Of a DNA stretch of 64,000 nucleotides, positions 17,272-24,444 are shown piece after piece. The notes beneath the pieces were generated by a model, which was not told the DNA's origin, ran no database searches, and worked only from the letters and a program-made list of their open reading frames with translations. Within the stretch, counting starts at the first letter, position 1. Every line of letters begins with the position of its first letter. The stretch lies in NCBI GenBank assembly GCA_027682585.1, contig JAQCZH010000002.1, forward strand, positions 372,001-436,000, given 5' to 3'. Made by a program: the position numbers and the translations under genes. The DNA is from Lachnospiraceae bacterium AF51-6-b8A. Its GTDB lineage: Bacteria > Bacillota > Clostridia > Lachnospirales > Lachnospiraceae.

Positions 17272-17757
17272 ATGCAAGATACAAGACCCCTGCGCAGCGT
17301 GACCTATTCTCAGGTAGAGAACATGCACGTGCTGCGCCATGAAAATATCAACGGAACCGGTCGGCTCTATGGCGGGCAGCTGCTCTCCTGGATTGATGAG
17401 ACCTCTGCCACAGTGGCCCAGCGCCACTCCGGCAGGATCATCACCACAGCCTCCATTGACCATCTGGAGTTCAAGCGGGGAGCCTACCTCAATGACCTGG
17501 TCGTCCTGGTGGCCCGCCTGACCTATGTGGGCAATGCCTCCATGGAGGTAGAGGTCGACTCCTATGTCGAGGACCAGCAGGGCTTCCGCCACATGATCAA
17601 CCGGGCCTTTCTCACCTACGTATCCATTGATGAGAAGGGAAGACCCGTTCCCATCCCCTACGGACTTGAAATTCAGACAGAGGCCGAACGGGCTCGCTAT
17701 CAGGCCGCTCTGGCCCGCAAAGAGCACCGAATTCTTCGCAGGAGTCAGGGCTTCTGA
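17272..17757 (+). CDS. Hotdog-fold acyl-CoA thioesterase
   Basis: Protein of 161 residues with the acyl-CoA hydrolase motif NGTGRLYGGQLLSWIDE near residue 26; the Asn and Asp are the catalytic-type residues. A second strand set, ASIDHLEFKRGAYLNDLV, completes the hotdog fold. It should cleave acyl-CoA to free acid and CoA in the cytoplasm; chain length is unknown. AACAAGGAGG precedes the start. The gene stands alone in the decayed 15.4-19 kb island but is itself intact. No terminator is obvious in 17758-17959. Confidence 0.9.
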   Translation: MQDTRPLRSVTYSQVENMHVLRHENINGTGRLYGGQLLSWIDETSATVAQRHSGRIITTASIDHLEFKRGAYLNDLVVLVARLTYVGNASMEVEVDSYVEDQQGFRHMINRAFLTYVSIDEKGRPVPIPYGLEIQTEAERARYQAALARKEHRILRRSQGF

Positions 17758-17959
17758 TCCGTCCGCAACGATAGATGGAAGGCTGCAAACATTGGCCTCA
17801 AAAAGAGCATCCGCAGGAATTTGCAAATGCTTTGCAAGGATATCTTGACAGAAGACTTATCCTTCAGCGTGAAATACCTGTGGGATAACTGTTGTCTTTC
17901 AGCTCGCAGCCTTTCCCGTCGTGTGTATCGCTCTAAAAATCCTGCCGTATACAGCGAAA

Positions 17960-18370
17960 TTACATAGAGAAGAATCCAAAACTTTTAAACTTAAGTTCAC
18001 CATCCCCGTTAAAGTGAAGATAAAGAGCCGACTTCCCCGGCTGAACTGCAATTGGGATCAGATAATTCTGCCAGTCCGGGTTCCTGACCTCAAGATCAAT
18101 CTCCCCCAAAACCTTCTTCCCGCTTTCATCCGCTGTAACCAGAATGTCTCCCGCGTACTTACCTGACAGTTCCAGATAAAGCAGATCCTGGTCTGTAAAT
18201 TCAAAGGAAGGGTAACCAAGGACGCTACCTTTCCTGACATGCGCAAGCCAATTCTGTGTCGGCTCCTCTTCCAGGATCGCCGCCGGATATGTTCCGTCTC
18301 CGGCAAGGATCTCTTTCTTTGCCACACGCTCCCTGAGCGCCCCATAAATATTGTAAAATTCTCCCATCAT
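17960..18370 (-). CDS. Orphan carbohydrate-binding-like domain protein (possible glycosidase remnant)
   Basis: Short ORF of 136 residues. Its end, GKSALYLHFNGDGELKFKSFGF, looks like the terminal strands of CBM6-type beta-sandwich domains at the C-terminus of GH43-like enzymes. AAGGAG precedes the ATG at 18370, so it may be translated. It has no signal peptide and no catalytic domain. Upstream minus-strand sequence (18371-18460) gives a short unrelated-looking frame that ends at the start of this ORF. It could be a free-standing binding protein or the 3' piece of a deleted gene; I lean to the latter. Confidence 0.5.
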   Translation of the reverse strand: MMGEFYNIYGALRERVAKKEILAGDGTYPAAILEEEPTQNWLAHVRKGSVLGYPSFEFTDQDLLYLELSGKYAGDILVTADESGKKVLGEIDLEVRNPDWQNYLIPIAVQPGKSALYLHFNGDGELKFKSFGFFSM

Positions 18371-18750
18371 TTTCTCCTTGTTATGTCACGAAAAGACTTA
18401 CCCGCCAACCTGACTCGGATCCATCCCGTGAAGTCCCCATTCCAGTTATAACCGACAGATAGCCGGATACGTTAATTATGCCATATCCTATTCCCTTGTA
18501 CACGTCTCTTACGGCAGCTTTCAAAGAACACGTAAGCCGTCCTTTTGATCAGCAAGCAACATTCCCATTCCAAATCCACGGATCAAAGTCACATACCGCA
18601 GGGAGTGCCACACAAAAAGAGACCATGCCCTGGCACAGCCTCTCATCGCAAACCTATAAATTTACCAACAGGGTGGATTACCTTCGCAATCGATTCTGAC
18701 AGTGCCGAAATCATACTTGCGGCACTTACATCAAGCTGCAAAGAGCTCGC
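18371..18750. other. 380-base stretch without a recognisable gene
   Basis: Only short frames with no family resemblance and no good ribosome sites are visible. This fits decayed sequence in the accessory island. Confidence 0.5.
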
Positions 18751-19080
18751 TTACTCCTTCTCAATAACCAGGGCCATGACAAAGCGACTGTCGTCGGTGG
18801 AGAGCAAGTGCTTGCCGCCCTTATCGAACTTAAACTGATCGCCGGCCTTCAGCACATAGTCCCTGCCCTCGTAGCTAAGATTGGCCTGCCCTTCCAGGGC
18901 GAAAATCATAGCATCGCCCGGCGCCGGATGCTCAGGCAGAACAGAATTCTTATCAAATGCCAGAAGCGCGAATCTCATGTGATCGCTCTCGACGATCTTT
19001 AAGAAATTAACCTCTCCCTCTTTAAATGAAACCAACTTTGCCAGCTGAAGAACCTGACCTGCGTCAACACCATGCATCAT
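18751..19080 (-). CDS. Small cupin-domain protein
   Basis: Single-domain cupin of 109 residues. Motif 1 is seen as PEHPAPGDAMIFALEG and motif 2 as AGDQFKFDKGGKHLL, each with a candidate metal-binding His. The start at 19080 is chosen for AAAGGAG six bases upstream; the frame is open further but crosses a large inverted repeat. Proteins of this size are often metal-dependent binding or detoxification proteins, and this one has no assigned function. A 16-bp perfect inverted repeat at 19110-19150 lies in its 5' region. Confidence 0.8.
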   Translation of the reverse strand: MMHGVDAGQVLQLAKLVSFKEGEVNFLKIVESDHMRFALLAFDKNSVLPEHPAPGDAMIFALEGQANLSYEGRDYVLKAGDQFKFDKGGKHLLSTDDSRFVMALVIEKE

Positions 19081-19109
19081 ATAGATCTCCTTTCCGGGCG
19101 AATCGACGT

Positions 19110-19150
19110 CCAAAAACAGAATCTGTGTTCCGCGCAGATTCTGTTTTTGG
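19110..19150. promoter_or_regulatory. 16-bp perfect inverted repeat upstream of the cupin gene
   Basis: CCAAAAACAGAATCTG and CAGATTCTGTTTTTGG are separated by nine bases. It lies 30 bases upstream of the cupin start. It could be an operator or a leader hairpin; the terminal T5 sits inside the stem, so it is not a classic terminator. Confidence 0.55.
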
Positions 19151-19308
19151 AACAATAGCGTCTGCGCCCTGTACGCATTTTGTTGTAAATCAAATCTGTA
19201 AAGGATTTTTTCTCTCCCTTACAGGTACGATCATAGTTCATCAGAAAATCAATTCTGTTGGAATTCAAACATTTTTGGATATTTCCCATTTCTCTCTTGC
19301 TTTCTTTT

Positions 19309-19355
19309 GTTTACGGTGTTAACATTATGCCGCCGGCAAAGTTAACGATGTAAAC
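19309..19355. promoter_or_regulatory. Paired TetR-type operators
   Basis: Two sites of form GTTAAC-N3-GTAAAC lie in inverted orientation (19309-19323 and 19341-19355) with centres 32 bp apart. A central palindrome TGCCGCCGGCA lies between them. They sit 21-68 bases before the ABC ATPase start, in an operon that ends with a TetR regulator. Confidence 0.65.
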
Positions 19356-19376
19356 TTATTAGCGAAAGAAGAAATC

Positions 19377-20309
19377 ATGAATGATACAAAAACGATGTCC
19401 CCTCTTGTGAACCTGCAGGGAGTGCGTAAGTCTTTCGGAGAACACCATGTTCTCAAAGGCATCGACCTTCAGGTACATGCGGGCCAGGTACTGGGCTTGC
19501 TCGGGAAGAACGGAGCGGGTAAGTCCACGCTCATCAACATCATGTGCGGCATGATCGCGGCGGATGCAGGCCGTGTACTTATTGGCGGCCGCAACCCCGC
19601 GCGTCAATCTGTGGGCAAGATAATCGGCTGCGCTCCCCAGGACATAGGCCTCTACCCCGATCTCTCTGTCAGACAGAACCTCACCTCTTATGGGACCATT
19701 GAGGGGCTTTCCCTTCGCGAGGCACATACGCGGGCGCTGGAAGTCATGGAACTTCTCGGCTTAAAGGCACAGGCGGATCAGGGCGCCCGCAGCCTTTCCG
19801 GCGGTCAGCGCCGCAGACTGCACGCCGGCATGGCCATCATGCACAGACCCAAGATCATATTCATGGACGAGCCGACCGTTGGCGCCGACGTGGAAGCGCG
19901 CTCCAAACTCCTCAAGGCAGTGCGCACACTTGCGGATGAAGGCGCTGCCGTCATCTACACCAGCCATTATCTTACCGAATTTGAGGAGCTCAATGCGGAT
20001 ATTGCCATACTTGATGGCGGGCACATCGTAGCGAGCGGAACACTGGATGAAATCATTCGCGAGCACGCCAGGGCATCCGTTGTTGTGCGTTTCCGCGGAC
20101 AGACGCCGGCTGTTTCCGGCTGGCAGGCCACAGAGCGAGGGCTCGAGCCGGTCAATGAAGTGATTGATCCCGGTCATGCAATTGCTGCTCTGCTGGCACA
20201 CCCGGCAGTGCACGGCCTCACTGTAGACGACATTCGCATAGAGAAAGCAGATCTGCAGAGCGCCTATCTGTCCATCATCGAGAATAAGGAGAATCATCAT
20301 GCAGCTTAG
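19377..20309 (+). CDS. ABC exporter ATP-binding protein
   Basis: ATPase subunit of 310 residues. Walker A is GKNGAGKST (43-51), the signature is LSGGQ (140-144) and Walker B is IIFMDEPT (Asp164-Glu165), with a switch His in YTSHYL. An extended C-terminal region of about 100 residues is typical of drug/lipid exporters of the DrrA/CcmA type. The ribosome site is weak. The last codons overlap the permease start by 11 bases. Substrate unknown; the linked TetR regulator suggests a toxic compound. Confidence 0.93.
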   Translation: MNDTKTMSPLVNLQGVRKSFGEHHVLKGIDLQVHAGQVLGLLGKNGAGKSTLINIMCGMIAADAGRVLIGGRNPARQSVGKIIGCAPQDIGLYPDLSVRQNLTSYGTIEGLSLREAHTRALEVMELLGLKAQADQGARSLSGGQRRRLHAGMAIMHRPKIIFMDEPTVGADVEARSKLLKAVRTLADEGAAVIYTSHYLTEFEELNADIAILDGGHIVASGTLDEIIREHARASVVVRFRGQTPAVSGWQATERGLEPVNEVIDPGHAIAALLAHPAVHGLTVDDIRIEKADLQSAYLSIIENKENHHAA

Positions 20310-21072
20310 ATATTTCACCGCAGTCACTCGACTCAACCTTCTTCAGCAGCTGAGAAATCCAGCCTCTATTTTGATTCTGACCATTGTCCCGCTGGTCATC
20401 ATTCCTTTCATGGAACCCGCATTCAAGGCTATGCTGCTGCAGGATGGCTATACCAATGTCACAGGGTCCGAACAGGCGGTTCCCGCCATGGCTGTCCTCT
20501 TTGCCTTTCTGGCGGTACAGACCATCATTCAATCCTTCTTTCATGAGAAGACCTGGGGAATGTGGCCAAGACTAAAGATGTCCGCGGCATCAAAAGGAGC
20601 TCTTCTGGGCGGTAAGGCTTTCGTTGCCTATCTCATTCAGTCCGTGCAGGCGATTGCAATCATTGCCCTGGGTGCCGTCCTGTTCGGTTTTCGTCCCAAG
20701 GGCAGCCTTTGGGCACTCCTGTTGATCATACTGACTTTCTCCGCGATTCTCGCGGCGCTGGGGATTGCTCTCGCCCTGTGGACGTCATCCGAAGAACTCG
20801 CCTTATCTCTCTCAAGTGTCATCGGCATGCTCGCCTCAGGAATCGGCGGCTCCTTCTGCACGGTCTCAAGCTTTCCCGAATGGGCACAGCCCATCTCGCG
20901 TTTCTCGCCGGCCTATTGGGCTCTTGACGCCGTACATGCGGTAAGCCTGGACGGCGCCTCGATCGCGGACATCCTTCCGCAGATCGGCATGCTTGCCGTC
21001 TTTCTTATCGTCATCATTGGTGCTATCATACTAAATTATATGGTAAGAAGCGTTATGTCAGCACAAAAGTAG
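20299..21072 (+). CDS. ABC-2-type permease
   Basis: Membrane protein of 257 residues with about six hydrophobic segments. The first is near 25-45, a long extracytoplasmic loop follows, and the core segments lie at 95-250, which is an ABC-2 exporter layout. AAGGAG precedes the ATG at 20299, inside the end of the ATPase gene. It is shorter than a typical 370-residue DrrB-type permease but has a complete segment count. It should pair with the preceding ATPase as a homodimer. Confidence 0.9.
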   Translation: MQLRYFTAVTRLNLLQQLRNPASILILTIVPLVIIPFMEPAFKAMLLQDGYTNVTGSEQAVPAMAVLFAFLAVQTIIQSFFHEKTWGMWPRLKMSAASKGALLGGKAFVAYLIQSVQAIAIIALGAVLFGFRPKGSLWALLLIILTFSAILAALGIALALWTSSEELALSLSSVIGMLASGIGGSFCTVSSFPEWAQPISRFSPAYWALDAVHAVSLDGASIADILPQIGMLAVFLIVIIGAIILNYMVRSVMSAQK

Positions 21073-21080
21073 GAGCTACT

Positions 21081-21806
21081 ATGTCAAAAGGCGAAAGGGC
21101 GGGTACGCGTATGCATATGCTCACGCGAGACGATATCATCTCTGCCTCTCTGAAACTGGTGGATGAAGAGGGTCTGAATGCCCTGTCCTTTCGCGCCCTG
21201 GGCAAGCGCCTGGGCGTATCCCAGACGGCATTTTACCGCCATATCCCCGACAAGGCCGCCCTTCTTGACGGTGTCTCAGAGAAGATCTGGCGCCAGACTC
21301 TCGAGAGACTTCTCGCTATGACCGCTCCAGGCACCGAGACCAGAAGCTCCGCCGAAAGCTGGCACTCTGTCATGCTTTCCTATGCGCGTACGCTCCGCCG
21401 CACGCTCCTTGCCCATCCCAACGCCGTGGAACTCGTCCTGACCCATCCCATCGCCACCCCGGGGCAGTTCTCGCTGATTGCACAGGTACTCGTTGCGTTT
21501 GATACCGCGGGCTTTCAGCATCCGGATCATATGTTGGCGCTCTTCACCGCAGTCACTGTGTACACAACAGGTTTCGCGGCGGCTGAGGCGGCTCCTCCTG
21601 CCGGCGGGGAGGTCACTAGCCCCCTGACGGGTTTCAATGAGGCGCTGTCCTCGATGTCTCCTGCAGACAGACAGGCCCTTGAGGGTCTGGTCGGTCAGGT
21701 GATGACCGGCAGCTGGGATTTTTCCTCACAGTTCGAGGTCGGTTTGCAGGCCCTTTTGCGCGGCTGGGACAACACTGAAAACACAAAGTTCCCCGAAAGA
21801 AGATGA
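21081..21806 (+). CDS. TetR-family repressor of the ABC exporter operon
   Basis: Regulator of 241 residues. The N-terminal helix-turn-helix covers about 15-60 (LSFRALGKRLGVSQTAFYRHI), and an all-helical ligand domain related to the tetracycline-repressor C-terminal type follows. TAGGAG lies before the ATG, eight bases after the permease stop, so it is third in the operon. The paired sites at 19309-19355 are its likely targets, giving negative autoregulation relieved by the exported compound. Confidence 0.92.
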   Translation: MSKGERAGTRMHMLTRDDIISASLKLVDEEGLNALSFRALGKRLGVSQTAFYRHIPDKAALLDGVSEKIWRQTLERLLAMTAPGTETRSSAESWHSVMLSYARTLRRTLLAHPNAVELVLTHPIATPGQFSLIAQVLVAFDTAGFQHPDHMLALFTAVTVYTTGFAAAEAAPPAGGEVTSPLTGFNEALSSMSPADRQALEGLVGQVMTGSWDFSSQFEVGLQALLRGWDNTENTKFPERR

Positions 21807-21846
21807 ATCCCCGCAGCCTTTCATTCACAAGGGCCGCGGGGATTTT
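21806..21846 (+). terminator. Terminator between convergent tetR and mgtE genes
   Basis: Stem AATCCCCGC.GCC with GGC.GCGGGGATT followed by TTC. Reverse reading also ends in a T-rich tail, so it probably works both ways. Confidence 0.8.
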
Positions 21847-21871
21847 CACCAACGCTTTTTGTCCTATATCT

Positions 21872-23407
21872 CTAGTAGTGCAGCATCTGAATCAGGAAAA
21901 TCCAGGCCAGACTGTAGTAGGTTACAACGGCCACCAGGTCATTGACTGTGGTGATCAGGGGACCGGAAGCCGCTGCCGGATCGATATGAGCCTTCTTGAA
22001 GACGATGGGGATAATGGTCCCCACCAGGCTGGAAATGGCCATTGCGATCAGAAGAGCCACACCGACGCAGCCGGAGATGGCGAAAGCATAGAGCCAGGGC
22101 TCTGCCTTGGCAAAGTGCAGATAGAGACCAATTGCCGGGATCGAGAAGGAGGCCAGAAGAATTCCATTGCCCGAGCCGACGCGGAACTCCTTCCAGATCA
22201 GGCGCATCTTCTGACCCAGGGTCAGATTCTCGTCCATAAGCACACGGATGGTCACCGCCAGAGACTGGGTCCCGACGTTTCCGGCCATGTCCAGGATCAG
22301 TGACTGAAAGAGCATGGCAACGGTGACTTCCGCCACAACCTTCTCAAACATGCCTACAACCGTAGATACTAAAAGTCCCAGAAAGAGCAGAATGATCAGC
22401 CAGGGCATGCGCTTCTTGATAGAGGTAGGCACTGTCTCTGACAGATCTTCTTCCGCTGTCAGGCCGGCCAGCTTGGCGTAGTCCTCTCCTAACTCCTCAT
22501 CGATCACCTTGACCAGATCCTGCGAGGTGATAACTCCAAGGACGCGATTCTCTTCATCCAGGGCCGGGATGGAGTCCTCCGAATAGTCCTTGATCCACTC
22601 AATACAGTTGTCAATGGACTCCTTGGCATAGACATAGGGGTAAGAGGTAATGATCAGATCTTCCAGTCGGTCGGTCTGCCGGGCGATAATCAGATCCTTC
22701 AGATTGATTGCCCCATAGAAGACTTCATTCTCATCCACCACATAAATGGTTGAGATATTATCATTTTCCGCCGCCTGCTCGATCAGGCTCTTCATAGCCC
22801 CGCGCACATCCAGATCTCTCTTGATCTCAATGAAGTTGGTGGTCATGCGGCTTCCGATCTGCTCCTCGCTGAAGGATGCAACCATGGCCATCTCCCGGCG
22901 CAGATCCTTATCCATAAGACCGACCAGAATCTCCCGTCTCTCCTGAGAGAGCAGACGCAAGAGGTCTACCGCCTTGTCGGTATCCATGTTGGAAATCATG
23001 GATATCTGCTTGCGGATATCCATCTCCATCAGATATTTGGCGGCCCGGTCCTCATCCACATACTCGAAGATATCCGACAGATCCTCAATATCCAGGATCC
23101 GATAGAGACGCTTACGTTCCGTCTCATTCATCACATCGAGGGAATCCGCGATATCCGAGCTGTGGTAGTCCATGATCCGCTCTTCCATCACCTTGGGGGA
23201 AATATTCCCTCGAATGATGGAGGCGATTTCTTCCTCGTAATTGGGCTTTTCGATATCCTCGTCCTCATTGGACTCGGCCCCGTTCTCCATGCGGTTCTGA
23301 GGCTCCATATCCTCCGGAAAGACCTTCTCTTCTCCGGCAGAAGCCTCTTCCGCCGGCTGCGTTTGAATCCGCTCCTCCTGTGTGGGATTCCATTCCTTCT
23401 TCTCCAT
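21872..23407 (-). CDS. mgtE: MgtE-family magnesium transporter
   Basis: Mg2+ channel/transporter of 511 residues. A charged N-terminal tail (1-55) leads to the MgtE_N superhelical domain (about 60-190), two CBS domains (about 190-320), and five membrane segments from about 335. The pore-region signature GNVGTQSLAVTIRVL is present. In this family cytosolic Mg2+ closes the pore through the N and CBS domains. AAAGGAGCCTGGT precedes the ATG. The leader is about 280 bases long and has an upstream ORF and competing inverted repeats, which suggests Mg2+- or translation-linked control. Confidence 0.95.
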   Translation of the reverse strand: MEKKEWNPTQEERIQTQPAEEASAGEEKVFPEDMEPQNRMENGAESNEDEDIEKPNYEEEIASIIRGNISPKVMEERIMDYHSSDIADSLDVMNETERKRLYRILDIEDLSDIFEYVDEDRAAKYLMEMDIRKQISMISNMDTDKAVDLLRLLSQERREILVGLMDKDLRREMAMVASFSEEQIGSRMTTNFIEIKRDLDVRGAMKSLIEQAAENDNISTIYVVDENEVFYGAINLKDLIIARQTDRLEDLIITSYPYVYAKESIDNCIEWIKDYSEDSIPALDEENRVLGVITSQDLVKVIDEELGEDYAKLAGLTAEEDLSETVPTSIKKRMPWLIILLFLGLLVSTVVGMFEKVVAEVTVAMLFQSLILDMAGNVGTQSLAVTIRVLMDENLTLGQKMRLIWKEFRVGSGNGILLASFSIPAIGLYLHFAKAEPWLYAFAISGCVGVALLIAMAISSLVGTIIPIVFKKAHIDPAAASGPLITTVNDLVAVVTYYSLAWIFLIQMLHY

Positions 23408-23462
23408 ACCAGGCTCCTTTCTCGGGCAAGAGCGGCCGGAATGCGCGAGAAGAGAACTCCCT

Positions 23463-23570
23463 TCAGGACTTTAAAGGAGAGTGTATCTGCCGCCGCATCC
23501 GACATCTGTCTCGCAAACTGCCCGCTGCTGTATCCGCGTTGCAACTTCGGACGTGTCCGTCATCGTTCAT
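23463..23570 (-). CDS. Putative 35-codon leader peptide upstream of mgtE
   Basis: Small ORF (MNDDGHVRSC... to a TGA at 23463) with a good AAAGGAG site ending nine bases before its ATG. It is rich in Arg, Asp and Cys and resembles no family I know. Its last codons contain CACTCTCCTTT, exactly complementary to its own ribosome site. Whether it is translated is inferred from the site only. Confidence 0.45.
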   Translation of the reverse strand: MNDDGHVRSCNADTAAGSLRDRCRMRRQIHSPLKS

Positions 23571-23586
23571 GAGCTCACTCTCCTTT
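23473..23586 (-). promoter_or_regulatory. mgtE leader: anti-Shine-Dalgarno switch candidate
   Basis: In the mRNA, AAAGGAGAGTG (23586-23576) can pair over 11 bp with CACTCTCCTTT (23483-23473). The same CTCCTTT could instead pair over 7 bp with the mgtE ribosome site AAAGGAG. The two pairings exclude each other. Confidence 0.5.
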
Positions 23587-23693
23587 CCATACGACAAAAT
23601 GCTGCTTCCTGGAATGTGCATCCTCATTGATCATCCTATGACCACTTCCCAGGCATTGCACCATTATGAAAATCCAATCTACACGTCTAACCG

Positions 23694-23702
23694 AGTATAA
23701 CA
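23694..23702 (-). promoter_or_regulatory. Extended -10 promoter candidate for the mgtE leader
   Basis: TG-T-TATACT on the minus strand with no clear -35, giving a leader of about 280 bases. Confidence 0.4.
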
Positions 23703-23772
23703 CTGCCAGTCCCAAAGAACATCGTCTTTCCGACAATTTATTCGAATTTCTCCGGTATGGGAACTGCAAGCA

Positions 23773-24444
23773 TCACTTGCTTCTCTTTCGGCTCATAGAG
23801 ACATAGAGATCGTAGAGGGCAGATCCCGTCTTACCCTCGGGCGGATGCTCGTCATCTCCCACTTCCAACTCATAGCACTCGTAGGCATTGATAATTTGGG
23901 TTCCGGCCTCGTGTTCATGAAAACGGTCTCCCCCATAACTCAAATGAACATGGCCGTGGAGCATGTACTTAGGTTTCCACTTGCGGATCAGATCATTGAA
24001 ACATTCAAATCCCCAGTGTGGAAGATCCTCCATATCTCCATACCCTTTTGCCGGAGCATGGGTCACCAGCATATCTATGCCTCCCCGCAAAGCAATGGCA
24101 TTGTTGATCCTTCGAACTCTCCTGTTCATCTCCTCTTCTGTGTACTGATAAATGCCCTGGTTGTAGCGAAAGGAACCTCCCAGTCCCAGGATCCGCAGAC
24201 CATGAAAATCATAGACCCTGTCTTCAATACAGGTACTGCCCTGGGGCGGTTTTCTCCTGTAATCCTGATCGTGGTTGCCGTGTACATAGAGCAGGGGCTT
24301 ATTGGTCATGCTCACCAGAAAATCCAGATAGGAGGCCTTCAGATCTCCGCAGGAGATGATCAGATCTACATCGGCAAATCGGCTCTTGTCGAAGTAATCC
24401 CAAAAGGCTCTCTTCTCCTCATCGGCAATGGCCATAATCTTCAT
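23773..24444 (-). CDS. Calcineurin-like metallophosphoesterase
   Basis: Cytosolic metal-dependent phosphoesterase of 223 residues. Motifs in order: IISCGD (GD), YVHGNHD (GNHD), a central VTHAPAKG (H), and LHGHVH (GHVH). The first motif, normally D-x-H, reads ADEE here, so one metal ligand is altered while the others are intact. Its start overlaps the stop of the upstream BMP/ParB-like gene (ATGA, 24441-24444), so the two proteins are coupled and probably act together. The substrate is unknown; small nucleotide phosphodiesters are plausible. Confidence 0.88.
   Translation of the reverse strand: MKIMAIADEEKRAFWDYFDKSRFADVDLIISCGDLKASYLDFLVSMTNKPLLYVHGNHDQDYRRKPPQGSTCIEDRVYDFHGLRILGLGGSFRYNQGIYQYTEEEMNRRVRRINNAIALRGGIDMLVTHAPAKGYGDMEDLPHWGFECFNDLIRKWKPKYMLHGHVHLSYGGDRFHEHEAGTQIINAYECYELEVGDDEHPPEGKTGSALYDLYVSMSRKRSK

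Noticed and set aside
18478..18838. Short plus-strand frames in the gap before the cupin gene
   Set aside because: No ribosome site, no homology that I can recognise, overlapping alternatives in two frames.
23575..23769. 64-codon frame in the mgtE leader region
   Set aside because: No convincing ribosome site; it overlaps the proposed promoter and leader. The 35-codon ORF at 23463-23570 has the better site.
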